Assembly: GCF_009905725.1 (NCBI RefSeq)
Contig: NZ_JAAAKV010000019.1
Span: 1-50,968, forward strand
From: Emticicia sp. CRIBPO
GTDB taxonomy: Bacteria; Bacteroidota; Bacteroidia; Cytophagales; Spirosomataceae
DNA length: 50,968 bases
Direction: 5' to 3'
The notes beneath the pieces were generated by a model. The model had not been told where the DNA came from and did not search any database. It was given only the letters and a program-made list of their open reading frames with translations. Made by a program: the position numbers and the translations under genes. Shown one piece after another: positions 8,661-18,350 of this stretch; position 1 is the first letter of the stretch; each line of letters starts with the position of its first letter.

Positions 8661-10517
8661 ATGTCAACGATCATCAAGGGAAACATTCTGGGATTCAACT
8701 GCGAGGAATGTTTTGAAATCCTGTCCGCCACCAAAGTAAAGCTCTACGCCGCTGAGAGGCAGTCCGTCACAGAAATTACAGAAAGAGGAAAAATAAGGCC
8801 TCTGTCTGAAGAAGAAATCGAAAAAAAGGCTAAAAGGCTCGTAGGCGAAGCCCTTTCTGATGAAGCCGGAAACTTTGAAATTAAAGTGGATGAAAAATAC
8901 AGCCAGTCTTATATCGAGGTGGATTTTGAATGTGGCTCCGTTCCGCGTAAACCGTTTCCTCCAAAAAACGGTGAACTTCTTCAGTTTCACCTGTTTTCTT
9001 TTCAACCCAAATGGGATCTCAGAGAGGAAAAGAACGCCTATCATGAACTGAGGATTAAACTGCCTTATTCATTCTGGTGCTTTATCAAAGGCTACTTTTT
9101 TGATGTCTGGACCATCTGCGGAAGACTCACCAACTGTGAAACAGGAAAACCTTTGCGTGGTGTAAAAGTGATCGCAATGGACGCCGACTTCATCACAGAC
9201 GACCGCCTCGGAGATGACATTACGGATTTGAACGGGAAGTTTACCATCTATTATTCTTCCAAAGACTTCAAAAAGACCTTCCTGTCTCCGCTGATCAACA
9301 TCGAAACAGACATCAGCGGGCCGTTCGCCAGCGGGCCGGACGTTTACTTTAAACTGGAATATGACGGTCAGCAATTTGACCTGGAAACCAAAGCCGACCG
9401 CAGAAATAATGTCGGGTATTGTTTGTGTGTAAAACTTTGCGTCAAGGAGTTAATCCCTTCCGACAATTCAGTGCCTCCTTCATTTACGCACATCGGCATT
9501 GCACGCTTTACCCCTATCCAGTCCGGCATCAACTCAGCCACAGGCAAAACACTGGATGGATTTGCTCATCAGGGCAGCCTGAACCTGGTCGGGGCCATCA
9601 GTCAAAAACTGAATAACCAACCCATGGAATACATGTTTGAATATCAGCAGGTAACAAATCCTTCAGCAAGCCCGTTACCAGGTTCCTGGTTGCCCGTTGT
9701 GCCCAATATGATAGAAAGGACACGAATAGGTTATCTTTATACTCCTTCCATGGATATCAATAATCCGATAGATAAAGAATATGTGTATGTCAACGGCATC
9801 GCCCCGGATACCATAGCAGCTTTTAACGGAAACTGGATTAAGGTCCCTCAGGATGTCAATTTTGCGGCGGGAAATGACAATGCCATACTTCGACTTAATA
9901 CGACAAAAATCAACGGTGGCGAACTCACTCAGCTGAACATGGCAATGCCGACCTCACAGATAGGATCAGCTACCGTAAATGCCGGAAGACCTCATACTAA
10001 AAACAAATATTTTGCTTTAAGAATGAAGGTCAGAGAAGCTGGAAACAATGCCACCATAGCCATTGCCGGCACCTCGAAACCGATTGCCATTTTCAACGTT
10101 TCTTATGATAACGTCAACAAACACGGCTCCTGGGCACCTACTTCAGAAGGTGGGCAAGGCATTGCCGTCTCTGTCGACATACAGGAGATCGTAGCAGGAG
10201 CTGTAGGATGCAGCAAAATAACTAATGCTTTGCATGTAAAATACGAAGCCCGAAACGAAAACCTGGACTCTGTCAGCCTGTCTATCACCGGCCCGAGAAA
10301 ACCAGGTCAGAGTTTCGACTTTCCTCCGATAGCTTTGATGCCTGCTCCTGAAACTTTCGGGACCACGCAGCTGGTCTTTAACCCACCAACTCAGACGGTA
10401 CAGGACATGCTTCCATGTGCGTACACTGTCCACATTTCTGCCACCGCCAAAATCACAGACGGAGAGTCAAACCTCCCGGCTCACCAGGATTTTGTTTCGT
10501 TTTGTAAGGTGGATTGA
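8661..10517 (+). CDS. 618-residue protein of unknown function with two transthyretin-like beta-sandwich domains
   Basis: I do not recognise this protein. It has no signal peptide or membrane segment, which is unusual for a beta-rich protein of this size in this phylum. Two stretches resemble prealbumin/carboxypeptidase-regulatory domains. The first is at about 4-90 (IIKGNILGF ... DEAGNFEIKV), with a charged helical insertion near 40-65. The second is at about 152-230 (ICGRLTNCETGKPLRGVKV ... DLNGKFTIYY). Eleven cysteines are spread along the chain. The C-terminal half looks like further beta-structure with no motif I can name. It is flanked by terminators on both sides, so it is monocistronic. 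Confidence 0.85.
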   Translation: MSTIIKGNILGFNCEECFEILSATKVKLYAAERQSVTEITERGKIRPLSEEEIEKKAKRLVGEALSDEAGNFEIKVDEKYSQSYIEVDFECGSVPRKPFPPKNGELLQFHLFSFQPKWDLREEKNAYHELRIKLPYSFWCFIKGYFFDVWTICGRLTNCETGKPLRGVKVIAMDADFITDDRLGDDITDLNGKFTIYYSSKDFKKTFLSPLINIETDISGPFASGPDVYFKLEYDGQQFDLETKADRRNNVGYCLCVKLCVKELIPSDNSVPPSFTHIGIARFTPIQSGINSATGKTLDGFAHQGSLNLVGAISQKLNNQPMEYMFEYQQVTNPSASPLPGSWLPVVPNMIERTRIGYLYTPSMDINNPIDKEYVYVNGIAPDTIAAFNGNWIKVPQDVNFAAGNDNAILRLNTTKINGGELTQLNMAMPTSQIGSATVNAGRPHTKNKYFALRMKVREAGNNATIAIAGTSKPIAIFNVSYDNVNKHGSWAPTSEGGQGIAVSVDIQEIVAGAVGCSKITNALHVKYEARNENLDSVSLSITGPRKPGQSFDFPPIALMPAPETFGTTQLVFNPPTQTVQDMLPCAYTVHISATAKITDGESNLPAHQDFVSFCKVD

Positions 10518-10581
10518 CTTAAAACCTGGAAAATATACTCACAGAGTATCTGTTTTTCGGGGCTTATAGCACCCACAACAA

Positions 10582-10617
10582 AAACAGGGAAAGCACCGCA
10601 AAGTGCTTTCCCTGTTT
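10582..10617. terminator. Bidirectional intrinsic terminator
   Basis: A perfect 15-bp inverted repeat (10582-10596 and 10603-10617) with a 6-nt loop, A-rich on the outer left and T-rich on the outer right. It sits between the convergent genes ending at 10517 and 10638 and can stop transcripts from both sides. Confidence 0.85.
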
Positions 10618-10637
10618 AAAATCATTATTTTTACCTG

Positions 10638-12065
10638 TTACATCTTATTCTGTGCTGCCTGCTGCTTTTCGTAGAATTGCAGGAAGCCGTCAATCTCTTC
10701 TATCGGGATCCTTTTGGCAATGATCCTCTTTTTGCTGTCAAGGATATAACTGGTCGGAGTAGAATAAACATCAAAATTATTCCTGAAATAATATTTCTGT
10801 TTAGCGTCCCAGAGGTTTTTCATTTTCCCGGTTTTGTAGGTATTGATAAACTTCAGCATTTTCTCCGGCTCATAATCGATACTGATGTTATATATCTCTA
10901 CGCCTTTTAACTTCAGTTCATCGTAGGTCTTCACCAGTTTCGGAGCATTGTCTTTACAATGTCCGCAATCGGGGCTGTAGAAATAGACCACCGTGTATTT
11001 GGCCGTTGAGTTCAGGACATTGAATTCTTTGCCCAGTGTATCAGACAACACAAGACTCGGAAACACCACACCCGTTTGCAAAGGCTTCAGGATGGTCACA
11101 CGCTCCACAAATTTGGCTCTCTGGGTAGAATCAAGCCAGGTGGCATCTTTCATATAATAATTTTCGGCCAGGTGAACAAATACCCCATCCAGCCCTACGA
11201 TCTCTGTATTTTCATATTTATTGGTGATCATCCAAAGCACATACCGGTAAACTTCCTGGTTCTTTTTCGATCGCATGATTACCCTGTCTGCATCGTGAAT
11301 TACAGAATCTTTCACCTGGTAGACCAGTTCTTTAAAATATTTTTCAATTTTTGACTGCAGAAAAGGTGTTCTCAGCATTCTTTCATCTGTAAAGTCAAGG
11401 TTATCAAAATAATGGGCTTTGTAATTATTGAACAGTGCCGTAGAATCCGTTTTCCCGTCGGCTTTTTTAGGCACTTCCTTGGGCATTTCAGGTTCCATAT
11501 TGGCCTTGATAACTTTGGCGGCAAATGTTCCGGGATTGTTTTTGACAGTAGCCTGCATATAGTCCGTCACTTCTTTCTGAAGCCCGTTCATTTTATTCCT
11601 TGCGGCTTCCATCGCGGTCGGGTCAGTGGCCGTCTGCATGGTCCTCGACAGCTGGCCTGCCTCAGCACTTTTTTCAGCCAGGTATTTACGGTATCCAAAC
11701 AAAATATCGTTTTCTTTCGAGCCTTTGAATTTTACGGATTTGACAAAATCAACCGTATCTGCTTCTATTTCGATGTCCTTTTCCGTTCCGCTCACCACAA
11801 AATCATAATATTGGTTGGCTTTCAGTACGATCAGGTAAATCCCTCCTTTAAGCGGCTCCGAGCCCTTAAAATGATAATATCCATCCGTAAGTTTAGCTGA
11901 ATCTACCTTGATATACTGGTTGTAACCGAAAAAATGTGCCAGGTGCACGTATTTATCCTTAGGCCCGTTAATTTTTACTTTGATGCTGTAATTGCTTCCT
12001 TGTGAAAAGGCAAAATGGAAGCAATTAAAAAACAAAAGCGTAAAAAAAAGAGTGCTTTTTTTCAT
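10638..12065 (-). CDS. TlpA-family thiol-disulfide oxidoreductase (DUF4369/redoxin)
   Basis: A secreted 475-residue protein. After the signal peptide (MKKSTLFFTLLFF ... AFSQ) comes an N-terminal beta domain at about 25-115 resembling DUF4369. A helical, charged middle follows at about 115-330. The C-terminal thioredoxin fold has the redox pair Cys367/Cys370 in DCGHCKD. It probably reduces or isomerises disulphides in periplasmic proteins. The ATG at 12065 was preferred over a TTG two codons upstream because the signal peptide begins there. A TAnnTTTG element lies at 12087-12094. Confidence 0.9.
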   Translation of the reverse strand: MKKSTLFFTLLFFNCFHFAFSQGSNYSIKVKINGPKDKYVHLAHFFGYNQYIKVDSAKLTDGYYHFKGSEPLKGGIYLIVLKANQYYDFVVSGTEKDIEIEADTVDFVKSVKFKGSKENDILFGYRKYLAEKSAEAGQLSRTMQTATDPTAMEAARNKMNGLQKEVTDYMQATVKNNPGTFAAKVIKANMEPEMPKEVPKKADGKTDSTALFNNYKAHYFDNLDFTDERMLRTPFLQSKIEKYFKELVYQVKDSVIHDADRVIMRSKKNQEVYRYVLWMITNKYENTEIVGLDGVFVHLAENYYMKDATWLDSTQRAKFVERVTILKPLQTGVVFPSLVLSDTLGKEFNVLNSTAKYTVVYFYSPDCGHCKDNAPKLVKTYDELKLKGVEIYNISIDYEPEKMLKFINTYKTGKMKNLWDAKQKYYFRNNFDVYSTPTSYILDSKKRIIAKRIPIEEIDGFLQFYEKQQAAQNKM

Positions 12066-12086
12066 TTTCAATTTTAGTTTTTTTTA

Positions 12087-12094
12087 CAAATTTA
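12087..12094 (-). promoter_or_regulatory. -7 promoter element for the TlpA-family gene (TAAATTTG)
   Basis: The plus strand reads CAAATTTA, giving TAAATTTG on the minus strand, an exact TAnnTTTG match 21 bases upstream of the ATG at 12065. A -33 TTTG at a normal distance is not evident; the nearest is 14 bases further upstream. Confidence 0.5.
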
Positions 12095-12259
12095 ACTCAA
12101 TTCGGATACAAATATTATTTTTTACAAATCATTAAATTTCCCGGCTGATAAACAAGCCCACAACAGGTAACCCTCTTATGGATATGATCACATAAAAATC
12201 ATACCAAAACAACCCTTCTGACACATCTATTCAACTGACGTACCGGATTATTCTTTTAC

Positions 12260-15061
12260 TTAAAACTTCAGAATAAAATCAGCAAGGTTTTCCTCGGTAT
12301 TCAGATTGAGCTTCTGCCGCAGCCTGTAACGTTTCAGTTCCACACTCCGCATGGTGATGTTGAGCAACTGGGCTATTTCTTTGGTCGATAAATTCATTCT
12401 CAGGTATGCCGCCAGCTTGAGGTCGCCATGGGTCAGGTCAGGATATTCCTCTACCAGCCGTTTCAGAAAAGCCTCGTGGACTTTATTGAAATTACTTTCG
12501 AAAACCTTCCAGTCATGCTCCGTGCTGATGTTTTTTTCGATCAGGCTCAGGATTTGTTTGGGCGATTTCGTCGTATGTTCCACTTCCTCTTTTATTTTTC
12601 CCAGCAGCTCATTCTTCTTGATCAGCGTCATCATAGAATTAGCCAGTTCTTCCGACTTCCGGATGATATCAGACTCCAGCTGCTCGTTTCTGAGCCTGAT
12701 GATTTCCTGCTGATTTTTCTCTTCCTGCTCTTTGTGCTTTTGCTCTAGACTTTCTCTCAGATGATCTTTCTGGGTTTTGAGCCTTTTGAGGTGAAGCTGG
12801 TAAAGCCAGAAAAACAAGCCCGCCAGTAAAAACAAATAGATGGTTTTACTCCACATATTCCAGTACCAGGGCGAAGAAATCTCAAAAGAAAAAGTACTTT
12901 CCAGGTCACTCAGGTTCGACCTGACATGAAAAGTATAAGTCCCCGGCGGCAGGTTGCTGTACTCTTTTTTATTTATCCCCGCATAATCAGACCAGATATT
13001 GGAATAGCCTTCCAGCCAGAAACTGTACTGGATGGCTTTATCATACACCGGCGAAGAAAAGCAAATCATCAGGCTGTTCTGATCATAGTCATAATAGTAT
13101 TTCTCATTTTTCTGATGATAGAAATACCTGTTCAGAGACGGATTGTCAGGAAAAAGAGCCGCCCTGATCATCGGCTCTTCGATTTTCTCATTGAGCAGTC
13201 CCGACAGGATAGATTCAGGCATGACCGCAAAGCCGTCTTCCGCACAAAACAACAGGTGCTGAGCATCCAGAATAACAATATTCTCTGAACCGTCCACCCA
13301 TTTGTTTTTCCTGATGGGTATCTCTTTAAAAGGACTGTCGTTTTCGATCAGACCCAGGGCCTTGTTCTTATCAATAGCCAGCAAAACTTTAGGCGAAACA
13401 ACAAAAAGTTTCACTATCTGTCGTAGATTCCTCTGCTGATTGAGTTGTTTATCCTGCGTCAGGGTTTTCTTACCGGAATCGTAACTGTAAATCCCGATAG
13501 GTGTTGTCACTATGATTTTGTTTCCGATCTGGCCCAGGTTCGTCGTGCTGGTCCTGAAAGCCTCTTCTTCAAAAACCTGCAGCCTTTCCACTTTTCCGGT
13601 AGCCAGGTTCAATTTATAACTGGCTATGCCCTTATTCGCAAAATTAACCCAGATATTCCCTTCACTGTCTTCTTCCAGCTGATTGACAGGAGCTGACAAA
13701 CCGGCCAGATCTTTTAAAAACCTCCATTTGCCTCCGGCATCTTTCTGATAAAGACACAGTTTGGTGTAAGTCCCCTGAATTAAAAAATCCGGATGTTTTT
13801 TCAGTTTCTTGATTACCCAGCCCCCTGTAATGGTCGAAACAAGCTCAGCTTTCAGATTACTGATCCTGAAAGTGCCGTTATTATGCCCGCACAACAATTG
13901 CCCGTCAATCACCTCCAGGTCCCACACCTGCCCCTGTGTCTGGGGAATCAGCTTAAAATCAGGTTTGGCACTGCCCGGTGTAGCCACAAAAACACCATGA
14001 TTGGTGCCAATGTATAATTTACCCTCATGCAGGGCCGCATCAAAAACTGTCCCGATGCTTCCTTCAGCGTCGGAATAGTATTTGACAGGCAGATTCAGGT
14101 TGATCAGGTCAATACCATTGTCCAGCCCGATCCACAGATCGCCGGAACGGTCTTTTTTCAGAGACAGCACCGTATTATTCTGCAGTCCGTTCTTTTTATT
14201 ATAATGATTCAGAATTTCCCCTTTACCGTTCGTGATCACTACGCCGTCCAGGATAGTCCCGAAAGCATACCTGTCCTTATCCAGTACGATGGCCCTGTTC
14301 AACTGGTTATGCTGAAAAAATGAATTAATCACCCCGCCAAACGGACTGAAGCCTTTCTCATTATAGACAAATACGCCCTTGTCAGTACACACCAGTATTT
14401 CCCCCGGTTTGCTTCCGGGCAGAAAAGCATGGACGGAGGTTTTGCCCAAAAACTCGCTTCCTTCCACCAGGGTGAATTTTTCATTTTTCAACTCAAAAAT
14501 CCCTTTGTTCAACCCTTCGACATACAGCCTGTTGTCTACCTGGTGTACAAAAAGCACGTTACCCGGAGTCGTGAGTTTCTTTACCTGGTTGTTCCTGTAA
14601 AGATATACATACGCAAAAGATTGAAAAAGCACCCCTTCCTCAGTACTGATAATGTTCCAGACAGCCTCCTGTGCAAAATCTTTTCCGGGCACCAGTGTTT
14701 TCAAAGAATGATAAATCAACCTGCCGAAAGAATCCTGCTGCCAGTAACCGAACTCGCCCAAAGCTCCCGTAAAAATCTTCCCCTGGTCATCAATAAAGAT
14801 AGACCGGATGGCCGACGGACTCTCATAAAGTTTCCAGACACTCCCGTCATATTCCAGCAATCCCTTGGAATTGGCAAAGTACATGATGCCGGTCACCGGT
14901 GACTGGGCTATTCCCCAGTTCTGGCGGCTCGCGTTGTAATTTTCGTTACTGAAATGCTGGATATTGACTTGCCCCAATATGATATTACTTTGTCCGGAGC
15001 TGCAAAAATATGGTCCGAAAAACCATACAAATAAGGATAATTTTAGAATTCTGATTTTCAA
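12260..15061 (-). CDS. Membrane sensor-regulator: beta-propeller, Y_Y_Y domain and LuxR-type HTH
   Basis: A 933-residue one-component regulator of the kind that controls Bacteroidota polysaccharide loci. After a signal peptide (about 1-24) come propeller-type repeats at about 35-640 (motifs such as DRSGDLWIGLDNGI and DSEGNIWVNF). A Y_Y_Y domain follows at about 650-730 (YSFWLEGYSNIWSDY ... LPPGTYTFHVRS). Then come one membrane segment near 735-755, a charged coiled coil at about 760-830, and a LuxR-like helix-turn-helix in the last 65 residues (LSTKEIAQLLNITMRSVELKR). The likely model is periplasmic glycan sensing and DNA binding from the membrane. The only start that includes the signal peptide is a TTG at 15061. 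It is divergent from susC. Confidence 0.92.
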   Translation of the reverse strand: MKIRILKLSLFVWFFGPYFCSSGQSNIILGQVNIQHFSNENYNASRQNWGIAQSPVTGIMYFANSKGLLEYDGSVWKLYESPSAIRSIFIDDQGKIFTGALGEFGYWQQDSFGRLIYHSLKTLVPGKDFAQEAVWNIISTEEGVLFQSFAYVYLYRNNQVKKLTTPGNVLFVHQVDNRLYVEGLNKGIFELKNEKFTLVEGSEFLGKTSVHAFLPGSKPGEILVCTDKGVFVYNEKGFSPFGGVINSFFQHNQLNRAIVLDKDRYAFGTILDGVVITNGKGEILNHYNKKNGLQNNTVLSLKKDRSGDLWIGLDNGIDLINLNLPVKYYSDAEGSIGTVFDAALHEGKLYIGTNHGVFVATPGSAKPDFKLIPQTQGQVWDLEVIDGQLLCGHNNGTFRISNLKAELVSTITGGWVIKKLKKHPDFLIQGTYTKLCLYQKDAGGKWRFLKDLAGLSAPVNQLEEDSEGNIWVNFANKGIASYKLNLATGKVERLQVFEEEAFRTSTTNLGQIGNKIIVTTPIGIYSYDSGKKTLTQDKQLNQQRNLRQIVKLFVVSPKVLLAIDKNKALGLIENDSPFKEIPIRKNKWVDGSENIVILDAQHLLFCAEDGFAVMPESILSGLLNEKIEEPMIRAALFPDNPSLNRYFYHQKNEKYYYDYDQNSLMICFSSPVYDKAIQYSFWLEGYSNIWSDYAGINKKEYSNLPPGTYTFHVRSNLSDLESTFSFEISSPWYWNMWSKTIYLFLLAGLFFWLYQLHLKRLKTQKDHLRESLEQKHKEQEEKNQQEIIRLRNEQLESDIIRKSEELANSMMTLIKKNELLGKIKEEVEHTTKSPKQILSLIEKNISTEHDWKVFESNFNKVHEAFLKRLVEEYPDLTHGDLKLAAYLRMNLSTKEIAQLLNITMRSVELKRYRLRQKLNLNTEENLADFILKF

Positions 15062-15126
15062 GCGATGATGTATTAAAAAAGATGCAAGGATACTGCTTTT
15101 TTGTAAATAGGCAGCCTTTTTTGAGG

Positions 15127-15156
15127 CAAATGTACATATTTTTCTTGAAAAAACAA
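15127..15156 (-). promoter_or_regulatory. Promoter of the LuxR-type regulator (TTG-N19-TACATTTG)
   Basis: On the minus strand a TTG at -33 (plus 15154-15156, CAA) is separated by 19 bases from TACATTTG (plus 15127-15134, CAAATGTA), an exact TAnnTTTG. The spacing is what this phylum uses. The predicted leader is about 55-60 bases before the TTG start at 15061. Confidence 0.7.
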
Positions 15157-15160
15157 CATA

Positions 15161-15193
15161 ATGATGTGGTTATGATGTAGTCCTAAATTAGGA
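15161..15193. promoter_or_regulatory. Candidate operator: phased direct repeats and a palindrome
   Basis: Two near-identical 9-mers, ATGATGTGG (15161-15169) and ATGATGTAG (15172-15180), start 11 bases apart, one helical turn. Immediately after comes the odd palindrome TCCTAA-A-TTAGGA (15181-15193). The block lies just upstream of the regulator's -33 element and upstream of susC, where an activator of both would bind. Binding is inferred. Confidence 0.45.
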
Positions 15194-15275
15194 GATTGGT
15201 GATAAAATAAGTCAACTTTGTGCTTCGGATTCAATCCGCGTTTCAGATGTTCAAAAGGTTTAAAAAAATTATCAC

Positions 15276-18200
15276 ATGAAAAAAAATCTTTACAGGTTGT
15301 ATTCTTTGCAGCGAGGACTTACCTCTCTCTTTTTGTTTCTCGCGTGGCACGTGACCTTTGCCGCTGATATAAAAATATCAGGAAAGGTAACTGATAGTAG
15401 CGGGGATTTGCCCGGGGTAACTATCAAAGTAAAAGGTCTGGACATCGGGGCACTGACAGACGCCAGTGGAAATTACACCATCACGGCTCCCGAAAACGGC
15501 ACACTTGTTTTCTCATTCATCGGCTACACCAGCAAGGAGGTAGCCATCAACGGACAAAGTGTTATTAATGTACAAATGGATGGTAGTGTTACAGAGCTTC
15601 AGCAGGTAGTGGTAGTGGGTTACGGTTCACAGAAAAAAGCTGAAGTTACCGGGGCCATCGTCAATGTGAAAGGCGAAGAAATCTCTAAGCAGTCTTCCCC
15701 GAATGCCATCAGTGCATTACAGGGAAAAGTGGCCGGGGTAAATATCACCAACACCGGTAAACCCGGCGAATCTCCGCAAATCAGGATCAGGGGTACGGGT
15801 ACTGTTTATGGGAATCCGAATCCGCTGTATATCGTGGACGGCGTATGGTTTGACGACATCAACTTCCTTAACCCGCAGGATATCGAAAACGTAAGTATCC
15901 TGAAAGACGCCTCGGCACAATCCATCTATGGTATCAGGGCAGCCAACGGGGTGGTTTTGGTGACGACCAAGAAAGGCCGTCCTGAAAAATCGCAGGTAAG
16001 CTACAATGGCTTTGTGGGCTCCCAGGTGGTGACCAACCAGGTAAAAATGGCCAATGCCAACGAATTTGCTACTTTGGTCAACGAATTGGCGGCGGCAAAC
16101 GGCAATACCAACCAGTTGCTTGACCCATCCAAGTTTTCAGAAGGTACCGACTGGGCACGCCAGGTATTACGCAGTGCCCTGATCCATAACCACCAGCTGA
16201 CCCTGAGCGGCGGAACGGAGAAATCAACCTATGCATTCTCACTGGGTTACCTGGATCAGAACGGTATCGTTGAGAACAACAATTACAAAAGATATACCGC
16301 CCGTATCCAGAATGACTATCAGATCTTCAAAAATCTGAAAGTAGGCTTCTCCCTGATCGGTTCTGCAGCCAGAACCAATGATATTCCGGGTGGTATTTTC
16401 ACCCAGATTTACGGAGCCTCACCTGTGGTACCGGTTTATTACGGAGACGGTTCTTATGGTGATCCGAGTGATTACAACCTGGGTGACGGAGCCAACTATA
16501 ACCCGCAGGTGACCCTGGATTATTATAACAAGGACATCAAACGTAACAGGATTAACGGAAGCGTTTACGGTGAATATAAATTTGCCAAAAACTTCACTTT
16601 CCGTACCAGTTTTGGTGGAGACTACGGTCAGAACGAGCAACAGGAGTACAATCCTGTGTATGCCGCAACCCTGAAACAAAGGAATACACTCAGCAAACTG
16701 AGCCTGGAAAGAGTAGAAAACCGCAACTGGATTGTGGAAAACACCCTGACCTACGACAAAACCATCAACAACGATCATAATATCAAGGTTTTGGTAGGAC
16801 AAGGTGCCCAGAGATACAAATATTACAAACTGACAGGTTCTGCCCAGAATGTGCCTAACTCAACAGACGGCGACCTGTACATTAAATTAGGAGATGTTAC
16901 CAGTGCCAACATCAGCGATGAAGGTGACTTGTCGACGGTAGCATCTTATTTCGGCCGTGTTAACTATGATTACAAAAGCAAATATTTGCTGACAGCCTCA
17001 TTACGTGCCGACGGTTCGTCGAAATTCTTTACGGGCAACAATGCCTGGGGGTATTTCCCTTCAGTAGGTCTGGGCTGGGTGATCAGTGAAGAATCATTCC
17101 TGAAAGACGCCAACATCTTCGACCTCTTGAAACTTCGTGCCAGCTGGGGTAAAATCGGTAATGCTTCCGTGCCCAACAACATTTCTGTGTTGAGAGTGGA
17201 TCAGAAAGCAGGTTTTACAGCCATATTCGGCGGTGTAGCCAATACCGGAGCCAGCATTAACTCGGTGGTACCTCCGGCAACCGTCTGGGAGCGTGGTGTA
17301 GGAGCCAACGTAGGTCTTGAAGCCGCTCTTTTAGGCAACCACCTGACAGTCGAAGCTGATTATTACATCAAAAGAACAGAACAGGCCATTTTTGATATCC
17401 CTATCCTTTCTTCAGTAGGTACAAGCTCGGGAAGTATCCTGGGTAACCAGGCTGATTTTGAAAACAAAGGATTCGAATTCGCAGCTACCTGGAGAGATAA
17501 CTTAAATGATGGTTTCTCTTACTCCATCAGCGGGAACATCGGCATCAACAACAACAAAGTGCTTTCTGTAATTACCGGAAACAACCCGATCTACGGTGGT
17601 GGTGGCGGTTCTACAGGCGGTGCACTGGCTACACGTACCATGGTGGGACATCCGATCGGAGAGTTCTATGGTTATGAGGTAACAGGTGTTTTCCAGACGG
17701 CCGATGAAGTGGCTGCGTCGGTCCAGAAGACCGCCAAGCCGGGTGATTTCAAATACAGAGATACCAACGGTGACGGTGTCATCAGCGGATTGGACAGGGT
17801 GGCCTTAGGCAATCCAAATCCGAAATACACTTACGGTATCAACACCAGCTTCAATTACAAAAGTTTTGACCTGGCTCTTGACTTCCAGGGAGTGGCGGGT
17901 GTCGACATTTTTAACGGTAACATAGGAAAACGTTACGGTAACGAGAACTTCACCAAAGCTTTCTATGACAACCGCTGGCACGGAGCGGGTACTTCAAATA
18001 CCTATCCTTCAGCCAATATCGGTGGCAGCCAGAACTACCTGCCTAACTCATTCTTTGTAGAAAGCGGCAGTTATTTCAGAATCAGAAATGTACAGCTGGG
18101 CTATACTGTTCCGGGCGACGTAATGAGCAAATGGAAAATGCAGAAACTCAGGGTATTTGCCAATGCTCAAAACCCTCTGACATTGTTTAAATACAGCGGG

Positions 18201-18305
18201 TTCTCTCCTGAAATTCCGGCAAGTTCACCGATCAACTCGGGAATTGACAACAGTATTTACCCGCTTTCGGCCACGTATAATGTTGGTCTTAACGTGACTT
18301 TCTGA
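15276..18305 (+). CDS. SusC/RagA-family TonB-linked outer-membrane transporter
   Basis: A 1009-residue TonB-dependent porin that imports oligosaccharides with its SusD partner. The signal peptide (about 1-29) is followed by a carboxypeptidase-D-like regulatory domain at about 31-105 (ISGKVTDSSGDLPGVTIKVKG). The SusC signature VVVVGYGSQKK lies near 111-121, then a plug domain (ALQGKVAGVNI, IRIRGTGTVYGNPNPLYIVDG) and a long barrel to the C-terminal aromatic strand (YNVGLNVTF). Length fits the family. It is the first gene of a five-gene operon. A weak promoter candidate, CAACTTTG (one mismatch), is at 15213-15220. Confidence 0.97.
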   Translation: MKKNLYRLYSLQRGLTSLFLFLAWHVTFAADIKISGKVTDSSGDLPGVTIKVKGLDIGALTDASGNYTITAPENGTLVFSFIGYTSKEVAINGQSVINVQMDGSVTELQQVVVVGYGSQKKAEVTGAIVNVKGEEISKQSSPNAISALQGKVAGVNITNTGKPGESPQIRIRGTGTVYGNPNPLYIVDGVWFDDINFLNPQDIENVSILKDASAQSIYGIRAANGVVLVTTKKGRPEKSQVSYNGFVGSQVVTNQVKMANANEFATLVNELAAANGNTNQLLDPSKFSEGTDWARQVLRSALIHNHQLTLSGGTEKSTYAFSLGYLDQNGIVENNNYKRYTARIQNDYQIFKNLKVGFSLIGSAARTNDIPGGIFTQIYGASPVVPVYYGDGSYGDPSDYNLGDGANYNPQVTLDYYNKDIKRNRINGSVYGEYKFAKNFTFRTSFGGDYGQNEQQEYNPVYAATLKQRNTLSKLSLERVENRNWIVENTLTYDKTINNDHNIKVLVGQGAQRYKYYKLTGSAQNVPNSTDGDLYIKLGDVTSANISDEGDLSTVASYFGRVNYDYKSKYLLTASLRADGSSKFFTGNNAWGYFPSVGLGWVISEESFLKDANIFDLLKLRASWGKIGNASVPNNISVLRVDQKAGFTAIFGGVANTGASINSVVPPATVWERGVGANVGLEAALLGNHLTVEADYYIKRTEQAIFDIPILSSVGTSSGSILGNQADFENKGFEFAATWRDNLNDGFSYSISGNIGINNNKVLSVITGNNPIYGGGGGSTGGALATRTMVGHPIGEFYGYEVTGVFQTADEVAASVQKTAKPGDFKYRDTNGDGVISGLDRVALGNPNPKYTYGINTSFNYKSFDLALDFQGVAGVDIFNGNIGKRYGNENFTKAFYDNRWHGAGTSNTYPSANIGGSQNYLPNSFFVESGSYFRIRNVQLGYTVPGDVMSKWKMQKLRVFANAQNPLTLFKYSGFSPEIPASSPINSGIDNSIYPLSATYNVGLNVTF

Positions 18306-18350
18306 TAAAATTAAAATTAAACAAGAGACAATTACTTGAAATATAAGACA

